Source: Taishania sp965247975
GTDB lineage: Bacteria; Bacteroidota; Bacteroidia; Flavobacteriales_D; Crocinitomicaceae
Assembly (NCBI GenBank): GCA_965247975.1
Contig: OZ252050.1
Span: forward strand, 3,100,001 to 3,164,000
Length of the DNA: 64,000 nucleotides
Direction: 5' to 3'
Part shown: positions 35,316-44,378 of the stretch, in pieces
Numbering within the stretch: position 1 is the stretch's first letter
Layout: every line of letters begins with the position of its first letter
The notes under the pieces: model-generated
What the model was told of the DNA's origin: nothing
The model's input: only the letters and a program-made list of their open reading frames with translations
Databases searched by the model: none
Translations under genes and position numbers: made by a program

Positions 35316-36476
35316 TTATTCAATTTTATACTTAAATCCTATTTCATAAACCGCATCATTTTGTTTGTCAAAAGGTAGCTTGCCAAAAGAGTAACTGACA
35401 TATAAACCACTTGTTGTTGTTAATGAAGCCGTGAAATATGAAAAATCGCTATACTTATTTTTTTTAATATTAAGTGACGCTCCTAATTCCCTGTAGTACT
35501 TGAAGGAACTATTAAAATAAAGCGTTTGATTTAAAACTTCGGTTAATACAGTTCTAAAACCAATTTCTAAATTTATCCTAGTATATGGCTTCACATTACC
35601 TTCAATGTTTTTTCTAATTGTATCATTTAGTGGATTTACATAATCAAAGCCAATTAATAAAGAAGGAATTGTTACCCCTTTGTGTATATTTCCATCACAA
35701 CCAGTAATTTTTCTGATTAGATCAAAAGGATAATCAACTATATTCAACTTCGATGCAATATTGTTTCTATCCCAAGACTTAAGTCCGATTCCAAATCTTA
35801 AGCCAAACGTATTTTGAGTTTTTGAAAAATCTTGATTCGATTCAATTCCTGCATTAATGTCATATTTAAAAATCCAACTGTTTTTTAGAATAAATTTCTC
35901 ATTTAATTCCTTCCATTCCAAAGATTTAACAATTTCACTAACGCTATCGATGATCGCCAATTTCCTTCTAAGGTTCGCATAATACATTAAATCCTGGTTC
36001 GTTTCTTTAATAGTTACACCTCCACCAGCATGAAACATGTTTAATGAAAGTTTAGAATTTAAAAAATCATTTGGGTTAACTGCCTTGTTAAATGCTACGT
36101 TCCCCTTCGATTCAAATGAAATCGATTTCCCATTCTTTAAGTTACCTTTCTCTACAATTCTGGCTCGTTCAAGATTAAGATCATAACTAAACCCGATAGA
36201 AGACGATGTTGAATCCTGATTTTGGAAATTTTTAAATTCTAAGTTTAAATCACTCAACCATTTGCCATAAGAACTATCTTTTTTTGTTACATAATTTTCA
36301 ATGAACATTAAAAGTGTGTTCCAATTTTTAGGGTCTTTTGAAAGTGAGTCAATTCTATCTTTAATCTCATTTTTCGTAAGCTTATAATTTTCTGTTATTG
36401 TCCTACCGAAAGATTGCCCATTCACTCCGTTTGATGCGCATAGTATCAAGATTAAAAGGATTAATTTGGTTCTCAT
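35316..36476 (-). CDS. Secreted beta-rich protein, probable outer-membrane protein
   Basis: 386 residues from ATG 36476, which begins a clean signal peptide (MRTKLILLILILCASNGVNG); the longer frame from 36518 overlaps the upstream gene. The mature protein starts QSFGRTITENYKLTKNEIKD. Its C-terminal 200 residues alternate as beta strands and end ...VYEIGFKYKIE, with an aromatic near the end as in outer-membrane barrels. It starts 4 bases after the previous gene and forms a pair with it. Function unknown. Confidence 0.65.
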   Translation of the reverse strand: MRTKLILLILILCASNGVNGQSFGRTITENYKLTKNEIKDRIDSLSKDPKNWNTLLMFIENYVTKKDSSYGKWLSDLNLEFKNFQNQDSTSSSIGFSYDLNLERARIVEKGNLKNGKSISFESKGNVAFNKAVNPNDFLNSKLSLNMFHAGGGVTIKETNQDLMYYANLRRKLAIIDSVSEIVKSLEWKELNEKFILKNSWIFKYDINAGIESNQDFSKTQNTFGLRFGIGLKSWDRNNIASKLNIVDYPFDLIRKITGCDGNIHKGVTIPSLLIGFDYVNPLNDTIRKNIEGNVKPYTRINLEIGFRTVLTEVLNQTLYFNSSFKYYRELGASLNIKKNKYSDFSYFTASLTTTSGLYVSYSFGKLPFDKQNDAVYEIGFKYKIE

Positions 36477-36480
36477 ACAG

Positions 36481-36828
36481 TTATTTTGTTTCGCTTGTAA
36501 AAAAGTAGTTTTTGTCATTCTTTTCAGCTAGGTCTAAAAGTGACTTTTCTTTGTCAAGAAGAATTTGAATCATATCCTTCAATGCCGCGTTTCTCGTAAT
36601 GTCATTTTCGAGCTTGGCTCCCCAACTTGTGAAAACTCTATCAATTGTATCTGCAATTAGAGTAGCTTCAACTTTCAAGCTATCAGCGCTCGATAATGGA
36701 TTAAAAAAAGTGAGTTCAGACATTTTTATTTTGCCAGATGCGCTAAATTGTTTTCTTATCTGCCCTAGTCTGAATAAAGAAAACCACGTGTCTACATGAG
36801 CTGGTTTTTCTACTGTCCAATTTGCCAT
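36481..36828 (-). CDS. Small cytoplasmic protein paired with the secreted protein
   Basis: 115 residues, helical, no signal. Visible stretches are WFSLFRLGQIRKQFSASGKI, then TFFNPLSSADSLKVEATLI and LLDKEKSLLDLAEKNDKNYF. Its stop lies four bases before the start of the secreted protein gene, so the two are coupled. No family was recognised. The gap upstream (36829-37021) shows nothing notable. Confidence 0.55.
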   Translation of the reverse strand: MANWTVEKPAHVDTWFSLFRLGQIRKQFSASGKIKMSELTFFNPLSSADSLKVEATLIADTIDRVFTSWGAKLENDITRNAALKDMIQILLDKEKSLLDLAEKNDKNYFFTSETK

Positions 36829-37021
36829 TTTATTTTTGTTTTGAGGTGTTTAATTTTGTTATTAACCTTAGTACTTCAAAGAAAAGCTAGATTTTACAAC
36901 TCTACTTTGAAGTTCAGAAGTTAAATGAATATGTGAAGATCTCATCTTTCGTCCCCTACTACAATAAAGGAGTGCGGTTGCAGCGAATAGCACGGATGCT
37001 CTCGAAAGTTGTAATTTTTCA

Positions 37022-37621
37022 CTAGCATACTGATAACTTCAGTGTAATATCTGCACAAAGTTGGTTGCTTCTATTGATAACTTCGCTTATGCCTTCAACT
37101 TGGAAATTATTATCAATAAAAAAATTTAGTTCTCTGATGTTTTGCTCAGATTCCAATTTTAATTTAACCAATTCAAAATAATTCTCATCTAGTAACTTTG
37201 AGTTATCTATTCCTTTTTTCCTAGAATCAACTATAAGAGGAGCAAGTGTCCCAATTAGACTTAATACACCTGCTATATAGGTAATATTCTTATGATTTGT
37301 TGCTAATGTGGTAATTACTGACGCACTACTAATTGTTGCTAAAATTTGTCCATAAAGTTGTATTCTTTGTGAATTCCTAAGCTTTAATTTTATTCTGGGT
37401 AAATTACTATCACAAGCTTTTACCACAATTTCAAGAGCTTTAAAACATACTATTGCTCTAACTTTTAATTCTGACTCATCGTTCGAATCACCCAAAACAC
37501 TACCCAATTTAAGTATGTCAGTAAATTGGGGGTTATTTAATCGAATTATCTCTAGGTCAGCAGGGTTATTACGGTCAATAAATGAAACTATTTCATCAAT
37601 TTGTGGTTGTCTATTCATCAA
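37022..37621 (-). CDS. Two-span membrane protein paired with the CHAT-like protein
   Basis: 199 residues. There are two adjacent hydrophobic segments at about 97-113 (ATISSASVITTLATN region) and 119-135 (IAGVLSLIGTLAPLIV), with polar helical regions before and after. This two-helix hairpin between helical arms resembles SLATT-type effector membranes in layout, although I see no diagnostic residues. Its start overlaps the stop of the CHAT-like gene (ATGA at 37618-37621), so translation is coupled. A membrane partner or effector is plausible. Confidence 0.55.
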   Translation of the reverse strand: MMNRQPQIDEIVSFIDRNNPADLEIIRLNNPQFTDILKLGSVLGDSNDESELKVRAIVCFKALEIVVKACDSNLPRIKLKLRNSQRIQLYGQILATISSASVITTLATNHKNITYIAGVLSLIGTLAPLIVDSRKKGIDNSKLLDENYFELVKLKLESEQNIRELNFFIDNNFQVEGISEVINRSNQLCADITLKLSVC

Positions 37622-39003
37622 TTTTGTTTTTTGTCGTCAAAAAAAATATATCCAATAATGATAACTCCTATTCCTAAAATTATGTAAATTGAATAATTAT
37701 TATCATTTTTTTTCTTAGATGAGTTTTCGATTTCTGATCCAAAATTACTTTCGTATTCTGTGCTATCATTTTGGAAAGCATTTTTTTGATTGACACTTGT
37801 GTTAAGTAAAATGATTTTTCCAATTGCAGGTTTATAAATTTTATTTCCTTTTCCTCTATTATATACTTCTAGATCAATTCTTGCAATCTGCTTTTGAAAC
37901 TTTGGATCGACAATTACTTCATTAGTCTCAATGAAAAATGTTTCATCGATGACAAAATCGAAATTATCCTCGCAAATTCTGTTTAAAAAATCCTCCATAT
38001 TGTCAGCTTCTTTAGCAAATTTTAACTTACTTAAAAAATCTATTGAGTTAAATTTATTTAGAGCCCCAGTCCCAGAATTGGCTCCCGAATTACAACCAAT
38101 CAATAAAAGCTCAAGATTATTTTTTTTCTGTAAATCAACAATTTCTCTTAGTTCAATTTCAAATAGTACTTTTCCAGCCTTGTCAATAGTGACAAATTTT
38201 TCATTTTCGATGTGTCCAAGCAAAATTGTAAGGTTACCTTTATTCTTGATCAAAGTTGACTTTAAGACCACTTTACTATAGTTAATTTTTATTTGATTTT
38301 CAGCGAATTCTTTCGCAATTAATTGCTGTGTTGCTGAGTTTTCAATTAAAGAAATCAATTTCAGTTTTTTTGGATCTCTTCTTATGTTTTTAATATCAGA
38401 TGTTACTATATTAAGATTTTGATTCTTTATTCTAATAGAAATATGGTTGTTTGATTTAATTAAAAATTCTTTGGCTTTTCCTAATTTATCTTTAAGAATT
38501 TTTACTTCTCTAGCGGTATTATCAGGGCATGCAATTTTTAACTTTGTATAGTTTTCAAAACCTAATTGAGAAAAATCTGAACTATTTAAAACCGTTGGAT
38601 CAACAACTATCTCTATATTTTTTTTGATGTCCTGAAAAAATTTTGAAGCAAAACTTGGTTCTGGTAAATATTCACTTTCAAAAAAAAAGATATTTGCTAA
38701 ATAATCTTCAAGTGTGCTATATCCTTTAGGTGGCGGCGTAGCTAATTTAATTGGATATTCAAACGCTTCTGTTGGTTTAAAATTCGATTGGATATAAATA
38801 ATACCTTCCTTAACCGAAATATAAATTTTTGATTTTGTTGGAGACGTTGTGCTAGTTCCTCCATTATAAACATTTCCAATTTCGTGTTCCTTTTCAAATC
38901 CCGATATATGGCTCCTAGCACAAATAATTTGACTAAAGGAATTAAGCCAAAATAATACACTGGCTAGAGCTGTAAAAATTGTTCTTGATAAATTTAAGTT
39001 CAT
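37618..39003 (-). CDS. Secreted, membrane-anchored protein with CHAT/caspase-like Cys-His pair
   Basis: 461 residues. An N-terminal signal peptide (about 1-25) and a C-terminal membrane span (IYIILGIGVIIIGYIFF) leave the middle in the periplasm. In the middle LTILLGHIENE (His near 263) is followed about 40 residues later by LELLLIGCNSGANSGTG (Cys near 303). That is the His then Cys order and spacing of CHAT and caspase-type peptidases, after predicted beta strands. The rest is unfamiliar. It is coupled to a two-span membrane protein gene. A protease role rests on these two motifs only. Confidence 0.5.
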   Translation of the reverse strand: MNLNLSRTIFTALASVLFWLNSFSQIICARSHISGFEKEHEIGNVYNGGTSTTSPTKSKIYISVKEGIIYIQSNFKPTEAFEYPIKLATPPPKGYSTLEDYLANIFFFESEYLPEPSFASKFFQDIKKNIEIVVDPTVLNSSDFSQLGFENYTKLKIACPDNTAREVKILKDKLGKAKEFLIKSNNHISIRIKNQNLNIVTSDIKNIRRDPKKLKLISLIENSATQQLIAKEFAENQIKINYSKVVLKSTLIKNKGNLTILLGHIENEKFVTIDKAGKVLFEIELREIVDLQKKNNLELLLIGCNSGANSGTGALNKFNSIDFLSKLKFAKEADNMEDFLNRICEDNFDFVIDETFFIETNEVIVDPKFQKQIARIDLEVYNRGKGNKIYKPAIGKIILLNTSVNQKNAFQNDSTEYESNFGSEIENSSKKKNDNNYSIYIILGIGVIIIGYIFFDDKKQN

Positions 39004-39183
39004 ATAAAGTTAGTTTCTATTTTACATGGATGTTAGTATTAGTTTTATTAACGTAAAACGTCTTATACAAAATGCTAATCGATTATTTTTTAAACATTTG
39101 CAATAAAAAATAAAAAGTTTGGCGAATATTAGATTACAAAATATTTATACCCCAAAAACGAATATTGTTTTTATTGTAATTAT

Positions 39184-39412
39184 CTAGAAATTCCATCTTC
39201 TTTAATTTAAGTTGTTTCACAAGTAATATAAAATCAAAGCCTGCATACAAAATGTAAACATGTTTCATTTTCCAACAAAAGAGTCGCTTATTTTAGGAGG
39301 CAACAATTGGTGGTCTAACAGGTTTTAATTGAAGCAATTTTACAATTTAATTTAATACCTTCCAAAAAAAAGTTCAACTTTATTTATGGTAATGAATTGA
39401 AATTCAATTAAA
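39184..39412. repeat. Half copy (right part) of the 350-bp dispersed repeat
   Basis: From the TCTAGAAATTCCATC region through CAACAAAAGAGTCGCTTATT, TTTAGGAGGCAACAATTGG and TGGTCTAACAGGTTTTAAT, this matches the right half of the full copies at 55617 and 58636. The surrounding gap (39004-39980) has no gene apart from the short ORF at its end. Confidence 0.8.
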
Positions 39413-39489
39413 AAGAATTAAATAATTTTAATAACCCCCAATATTGACGGGGATTTTAATGCATTTAAATGCAGACGATTTTTTTTACC

Positions 39490-39612
39490 ACGATCAGGTT
39501 ATTTTTATTTCAATTCGAGGTACTTTTTAAAATTTCGAGGTAATTTCTGGATAAAATTCAGGTCATTTTTTACATTTCAGGTAAATGCTCATTGATGATT
39601 TCAGGTAATTTA
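39490..39612. repeat. Degenerate TTCAGGTAATTT array
   Basis: Six variants of TTCrGGTnATTTTT occur at about 39493, 39514, 39532, 39557, 39575 and 39598, spaced 18-25 bases. Just upstream is a perfect palindrome TGCATTTAAATGCA (39460-39473) and a small CCCC/CGGGG hairpin (about 39435-39452). The whole stretch is very AT-rich. Confidence 0.45.
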
Positions 39613-39869
39613 AATACTGTCAATTTTGTCGAATTCAATTTTGATTTAAATACCATCTAATTTCCATTCAAATTCCATTTAAATGCATCTGGATTAAACT
39701 ATTAAAATTTCATTGAAATCGCGGAAAATCAGTGATAATTTATATCGTTGTATGTTTGTACAAGTAATTAAATGAATGGGTTGATTTTGGTGGGGATTTG
39801 ATTGTAAATCGTCTTGAAAAAAGGATTTTAATACTGTTTTCACTACCAATCAAACGATTAAAATAACAG

Positions 39870-40001
39870 ATGAAAAAACTATTTCAATTCATTGAATTTA
39901 CAAAATATAGGAACCTTGGTTTGAAGGTTGTGAAAAACTTTTGGGTGCTTTGCATTGGTGTTGCTGTTGTAGTTCGCAATTTATTTAACTTGTTCAATTA
40001 A
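39870..40001 (+). CDS. Possible 43-aa membrane peptide
   Basis: The peptide starts MKKLFQFIEFTKYRNLG and has one hydrophobic span (FWVLCIGVAVVV). A TATGTTTG box (39751-39758) lies upstream on the same strand but over 100 bases away. Its last 21 bases overlap the 3' end of the helicase gene on the other strand. Weakly supported. Confidence 0.22.
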   Translation: MKKLFQFIEFTKYRNLGLKVVKNFWVLCIGVAVVVRNLFNLFN

Positions 40002-42128
40002 ACCATTTATTTTATTATGATAATCTTTATTTCCGTAATTTATTAAAATCAAGTTTGCTCGACTTCTTGTGATTCCTGTGTAAAGTATTTCGTCAAAAGT
40101 GATTTGAAAATTTAAGTTCTCTAAAATTAAAAAAATGGTTTCACACTCCCAGCCTTTAAAACTATGAATAGTTGATATTTTCACTGTTCCGCTATTCATA
40201 TGAAAATGTATTTTTTTGTTGTTACGAATCATTTTAAGATTGCTTGTTTGTCTTGATGGACCAAAGTCCTTTTTAAAATCAGAAATTTCACTTTTGTATT
40301 TTTCGAGATAATTTTGGAATTTAGCCAAGCTTGTCGAGTATTTTTCACAATAAATATTCATCTTATCTTTAAATCTATCAGGGTATTCTGTATATAAATC
40401 GTTCAAAGTGAAAAGTATGCTAAGTTGATTATATGCTTTTGTTTCTGTTCTATCATTTTGTCTATTCATTAAAATAATTCCTTCTTTTAGCCATACTGGT
40501 TTTTCGTTTTTCAAATAGTTAAGCCCCATTCGATATACCATTTCATAAGTTTCAAACATTGTGTTTGTTCTTTCATTTGATGAGTATCTATAATAGGCTT
40601 CAAATTTTTTCAATAGTGGGATTGAATTTCCTAAAATAGTTATGTCATTAGTTGGAATATCCTTGTTTATTGCATTTTCGTGTATGATTGTATACAATGT
40701 GCTCACACTGTCTGCATCTTGTAGATAAATATAGTTTATGCTCCCTTGTTGATTCCTTTCGAATGCTAATTCGAGAGTCTGTGTCTTTTGATTAAAAGAA
40801 TCTATTTCATACTTGTCTCTAAAGATGTCTTTTTGGAAAAATATTGCTAAATCTTTGATTTTAAAATCAGAACGGAAACAGTTTTTTAGTTCGGTTACAC
40901 CACGAACATTTGTTGATACATCTTTTGAATCAGTTTTATTGTTGTAGATATTTTGCTTTACATCACCAAATAAAACATACTCTCCGTTTTCAGCAAGAAA
41001 ACATTCTTTGATGATTTCCATCCATACCCTTTTATAGTCTTGTATTTCATCAATAAGAATGACACTATATGGTTTAATTTTGTCTTTGTTATCAACGAAA
41101 AGTTGTTTGTTTGAATAGTACTCTTTTTCGAAATACTGGTCTTTTTCTTCTTCGGAAAGTTCGTTAAATCCTTCAGGTACTTTTACTGGTATACCTAAAT
41201 TGTTTAATTCAGAGTTTATAAATAGGTGGTAATTGGAAATTACAAAATTCTCCCACGCAAATTCTTCTCTTACTTGACTGATTTTATCCTTAATGTAGTT
41301 TCTTAAAGTAATGTTGTAAGTCAATATTAAAATATTCCCTTTTGTTCTTTTGTGAGCTTGCACCGCCCTTGCTGCAAGAACTGTTGTTTTCCCTGAGCCA
41401 ACCACCCCCTTAATTCTTTGTTCTTTTCTTGTTGCATCATATATTATCTCAAGTTGTTTAGGGCTATAATGAATATCTTGACCTTGCTCTTTTAAATGAA
41501 TTGGTGGTTTTAGAAATCTTTTAAAGCTATTGTAAATATCATCTGTGAAAAGAAATGATGGCCGTTCTGATATCAAATATCTATTACTAAGAATGGCGTT
41601 AAAATCCATTTCATTAAGATTATCTCTCCCTATAAGGTCAATATTATATTTTAGAAAAGTCAAATAATTTTTGTCGTGCATGAATGGCTCGATTAGAAAT
41701 TCATTGATTTTATCAGAATTTGCATTATGGAAGTAAACCGCACAAGAAACAATTTTAAAATGTCTTATATCTTTAATCTTCTTTTCAAGCAAATTTTCAA
41801 TGTGAAGTTCAAATAGGTTGTATTTATACTTAAGTGCTTGATAAATAGGTGATTTTATCTTGAAATTTTGATTTTTCACTTTCCAATTCTTTTTATCGTC
41901 TAACTTGTAGCTGTCTAAGTCATAATCTTTAACTTCAATTATCAAAACACCTTGACCTTTTCGCATTATTACAATATCTGGTCTATCGCCATTCATAAAT
42001 GGGTTGAAATACACTTCAAATGATTCGTCAAAATGTGAATCCAAAAATTTCAATAAATGCAATTCCCCTTCTTCAGGTTTTACCTTTAATGAAAGTATTT
42101 TATTGTATGAAGGTATTAATGTTGCCAT
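39981..42128 (-). CDS. NERD nuclease - UvrD/SF1 helicase fusion
   Basis: 715 residues. The N-terminal NERD-type (PD-D/ExK) nuclease has Asp51, Glu65 and Lys67 in RPDIVIM...VLIIEVKDYD. The SF1 helicase has Walker A KGVVGSGKTTV (about 240), Walker B SVILIDEIQDY, the C-terminal motif STIHSFKGWECETIF and YTGITRSRANLILI. The fusion of a NERD nuclease with a UvrD-like helicase occurs in DNA-degrading and defence enzymes. No obvious partner gene; it stands next to the proteasome-like gene. The role in phage defence is inferred from domain type and island context. Confidence 0.85.
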   Translation of the reverse strand: MATLIPSYNKILSLKVKPEEGELHLLKFLDSHFDESFEVYFNPFMNGDRPDIVIMRKGQGVLIIEVKDYDLDSYKLDDKKNWKVKNQNFKIKSPIYQALKYKYNLFELHIENLLEKKIKDIRHFKIVSCAVYFHNANSDKINEFLIEPFMHDKNYLTFLKYNIDLIGRDNLNEMDFNAILSNRYLISERPSFLFTDDIYNSFKRFLKPPIHLKEQGQDIHYSPKQLEIIYDATRKEQRIKGVVGSGKTTVLAARAVQAHKRTKGNILILTYNITLRNYIKDKISQVREEFAWENFVISNYHLFINSELNNLGIPVKVPEGFNELSEEEKDQYFEKEYYSNKQLFVDNKDKIKPYSVILIDEIQDYKRVWMEIIKECFLAENGEYVLFGDVKQNIYNNKTDSKDVSTNVRGVTELKNCFRSDFKIKDLAIFFQKDIFRDKYEIDSFNQKTQTLELAFERNQQGSINYIYLQDADSVSTLYTIIHENAINKDIPTNDITILGNSIPLLKKFEAYYRYSSNERTNTMFETYEMVYRMGLNYLKNEKPVWLKEGIILMNRQNDRTETKAYNQLSILFTLNDLYTEYPDRFKDKMNIYCEKYSTSLAKFQNYLEKYKSEISDFKKDFGPSRQTSNLKMIRNNKKIHFHMNSGTVKISTIHSFKGWECETIFLILENLNFQITFDEILYTGITRSRANLILINYGNKDYHNKINGLIEQVK

Positions 42129-42232
42129 TTATCTTTCTTGGTTATGGGGACACTTAGTATGACTAACATCGGTTCTGCTGTAGCCAACGTGGCGCTTCTC
42201 TCGAGTGTAATTGTACGCCATTTTGCTTAACT

Positions 42233-43182
42233 GTTAGCGGCTGCCTTTCTTTCTGTCTGAAGCGATGTCGGTTTAATTACTGTTATCATTTACTCAAAAG
42301 TCAAACTCGTTTCATCTTGAATAAATCTAAATCCGTCTTTATCTATCATTGAATAATTTATAGTTCCGCCAACGCCAAGCACGTCATAGTTTACTGTTTC
42401 TGTAAGTATCGCTAGGTCCAAAGCCGATTTTAATACTTGAAAACCTTGTCGGAATGTTAGTGGCTTTTTTAAGATATTGTGATTAAGAGAATGAAAATTA
42501 TGACTTAGTCCAACCATACCAGCCGAAAAATAAATATTGTTTTCTACTCCCTCATAGCGGTCGCTGAAATGATACTTTTTTAAAATTATATTTTTTCCGT
42601 AAGAAAGAGTATGAACGTATTTTTCACCTGTATTAGGTTCAAATATTGAACAAATGAAAGTCGTATTTGGAAAAGTTTCTCTCAGGTCTGGGTTTTCAAA
42701 TTCTGTAAATTCCTTGTCAGGAAAGTTTGGTTTCAAAATGGTCATAAACTCATCAACAATTTCTTGGTGTGTCAGATTTGGTCGGTCGGCAATTTGATTT
42801 GAAAGTTGTTTGACAATCTCTTTTACTTCAGTCCCGTTAATATCAACAGTACCTGCTGTCTGCACAGAAGCGAAGTCCGAAACTTTAAATGTTTTTTGTG
42901 CTCCATCAATATTTTTAATTCTTTCCGGCTTAAAAGTATTCCAAACTTCTTTCGCAGTAAGTTTCACTTCTTCGTTCTCCTCGTCAATACCTTTTGTGTC
43001 AATGAGCTTTTTAAAATCGTCAAATCTTGAAATTGCTCCCGTTTGCAATTCTAGGCTGTCCGAAATCTGAATTATTCCGTTCTTAACTTTCAATGATGCT
43101 ATAAATGTCATAATGTTTTTGGTGTGTTAATTTATTGCTCTGTCGTTTGATGTTTGCACTGCCGTCTAGGGTTGCCGCTAAC
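42233..43182. repeat. Inverted 9-bp motifs flanking one gene
   Basis: GTTAGCGGC (42233-42241) and its exact complement GCCGCTAAC (43174-43182) bracket the proteasome-like gene with nothing else between them. A related GTTAGTGG occurs at 57248. This gives the unit a cassette-like look. Confidence 0.4.
42290..43111 (-). CDS. Proteasome-like Ntn-hydrolase
   Basis: 273 residues. The N-terminus MTFIASLKVKNGIIQISDS has the proteasome beta-subunit pattern, with Thr2 where the N-terminal nucleophile would be after Met removal, then the DG/ADS-like turn. The C-terminus VNYDVLGVGGTINYSMIDKD also follows the beta-subunit order (G-x-G-x-x-I-x-x-x-x-D-K-D-G). A long acidic insert (about 30-110) has no match I know. 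No propeptide. It is flanked by inverted 9-bp motifs and stands alone beside the NERD-helicase gene. A protease or amidase role is inferred. Confidence 0.6.
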   Translation of the reverse strand: MTFIASLKVKNGIIQISDSLELQTGAISRFDDFKKLIDTKGIDEENEEVKLTAKEVWNTFKPERIKNIDGAQKTFKVSDFASVQTAGTVDINGTEVKEIVKQLSNQIADRPNLTHQEIVDEFMTILKPNFPDKEFTEFENPDLRETFPNTTFICSIFEPNTGEKYVHTLSYGKNIILKKYHFSDRYEGVENNIYFSAGMVGLSHNFHSLNHNILKKPLTFRQGFQVLKSALDLAILTETVNYDVLGVGGTINYSMIDKDGFRFIQDETSLTFE

Positions 43183-43186
43183 TTAC

Positions 43187-43350
43187 TAATATTCGATACC
43201 CTCTCTTCGATTTCGCATATCCAACAAAAAACAGGAAACTTTGAGAAAGCTATATTGTAAGTTATCTTCCAAAACAACCATTCAAACGCCCTTGCTCTTC
43301 TCCATAAAAATCTCGTAATATCATCTTCTTAAATTTATGTTATTCCACAT
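43187..43350. repeat. Half copy (left part) of the 350-bp dispersed repeat
   Basis: ATTCGATACCCTCTCTTCGA, then TTTCGCATATCCAACAAAAA, and CAGGAAACTTT match the left half of the full copies. Homology fades after about TTAAATTTATGTTATTCCACA. Together with 39184-39412 this makes one complementary pair of halves about 4 kb apart. Confidence 0.75.
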
Positions 43351-43464
43351 TGAAACTCAACTCTTCAAAAATTCCCTTCCCCGAATATAGCAATTTTCGC
43401 GTTAATTATTTCACCAAAGCAAGATTTTAAGCAAGCATATATTTGCTAACACCGATCTTACATC

Positions 43465-44232
43465 CTAATTACTCCACCTCCAATTCGACCAAAAAGTGAA
43501 AGTCAATGCCATCGTAAAACAACCTTTGAAGCGATGTTTATTGGCGAAATTAGGACTTGTATATGCGCTCATAGGAACTTCACGAATTGAAAAATCTTTA
43601 TAATCATTGAGTCTGAATCCTGCATCAATGCAAGCCGAAAATGGCCAACCTCGCTTATTGAGAAAAGGTGGACTAAATCCAATTCTTAATTCATAATAAT
43701 GATTGGTTAACAGCGCGTAATATATGTCTTTATACTCTGGATCCGTATATTGCAAATAACCGGGTCCATACGACGGGTTTCCCTTCACTCCGTAATAAAA
43801 AGTGACTGTTGGCCGATAACGATTCATCCAACTAATGCTTGCGTGCAACCAAGCACCAGTACTTCCTTTAAAATATCCTCCTTGAGACATTGCTGCACCA
43901 ACGATACTATCGAATCCAGCTTGTGGAACAGGAACATAATTTTCATTTATCTTTTCAACGAATGAAGATGTCAAATCGGGTTTAGTAAATGTGTACTTGA
44001 TTAACCTTGCGCCTCCACCTAAAAAAACCACGTATTTGCCATTTCTGCGTGCATAAGTAAGCCCAGCAGATATTTTTTGATCAGACGCTGCAACAAATAC
44101 TTGATCACTAAAATTGTAAGCTTCGTCAATTTTTGCATAAACCCCAAATCTACTCGCACCTGTCGAGTCAGAAATTTGAGCATCGTTCAAAAATGAAAGA
44201 CTAAAAAAAATATAGAATAGGCTAAATTTCAT
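43465..44232 (-). CDS. Secreted beta-rich protein, copy A
   Basis: 255 residues with a signal peptide (MKFSLFYIFFSLSFLNDA). The mature part has short beta strands and aromatic residues, and ends FKGCFTMALTFTFWSNWRWSN, consistent with a small outer-membrane barrel. Copy B (59745-60512) differs at only a few residues (for example ND/NY near the signal, FLNKRGWPFSA versus FFNKRGWPFSV, SNWRWSN versus SNWSWSN). It is the last gene of the duplicated block. Function unknown. Confidence 0.7.
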   Translation of the reverse strand: MKFSLFYIFFSLSFLNDAQISDSTGASRFGVYAKIDEAYNFSDQVFVAASDQKISAGLTYARRNGKYVVFLGGGARLIKYTFTKPDLTSSFVEKINENYVPVPQAGFDSIVGAAMSQGGYFKGSTGAWLHASISWMNRYRPTVTFYYGVKGNPSYGPGYLQYTDPEYKDIYYALLTNHYYELRIGFSPPFLNKRGWPFSACIDAGFRLNDYKDFSIREVPMSAYTSPNFANKHRFKGCFTMALTFTFWSNWRWSN

Positions 44233-44378
44233 TGGATTTGAGGGGTTTGATGACGGGAGATGCTATTTTGCAGCAAGAAACTGGAATCGAAGCATAAAGC
44301 TTTTTTAAACATTGACGCACCATTTTTACGTACTAACTCTTTTAGACTGTTATTTTTTTCTTCATAGAATTTCAGCAT
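44229..44378 (-). CDS. Short ORF between the duplicated genes, copy A
   Basis: 49 residues from ATG 44378, overlapping the end of the 156-aa gene and ending on the ATG of the secreted protein (TGA/ATG overlap). It reads MLKFYEEKNNSLKELVRK, then NGASMFKKAL. Copy B keeps it with three changes, and the end-to-end overlaps suggest coupled translation. Weak but repeated twice. Confidence 0.35.
   Translation of the reverse strand: MLKFYEEKNNSLKELVRKNGASMFKKALCFDSSFLLQNSISRHQTPQIQ

Noticed and set aside
43083..43277. 64-codon minus-strand frame
   Set aside because: It covers the left half repeat and the end of the proteasome-like gene; the peptide is an artefact of the repeat.
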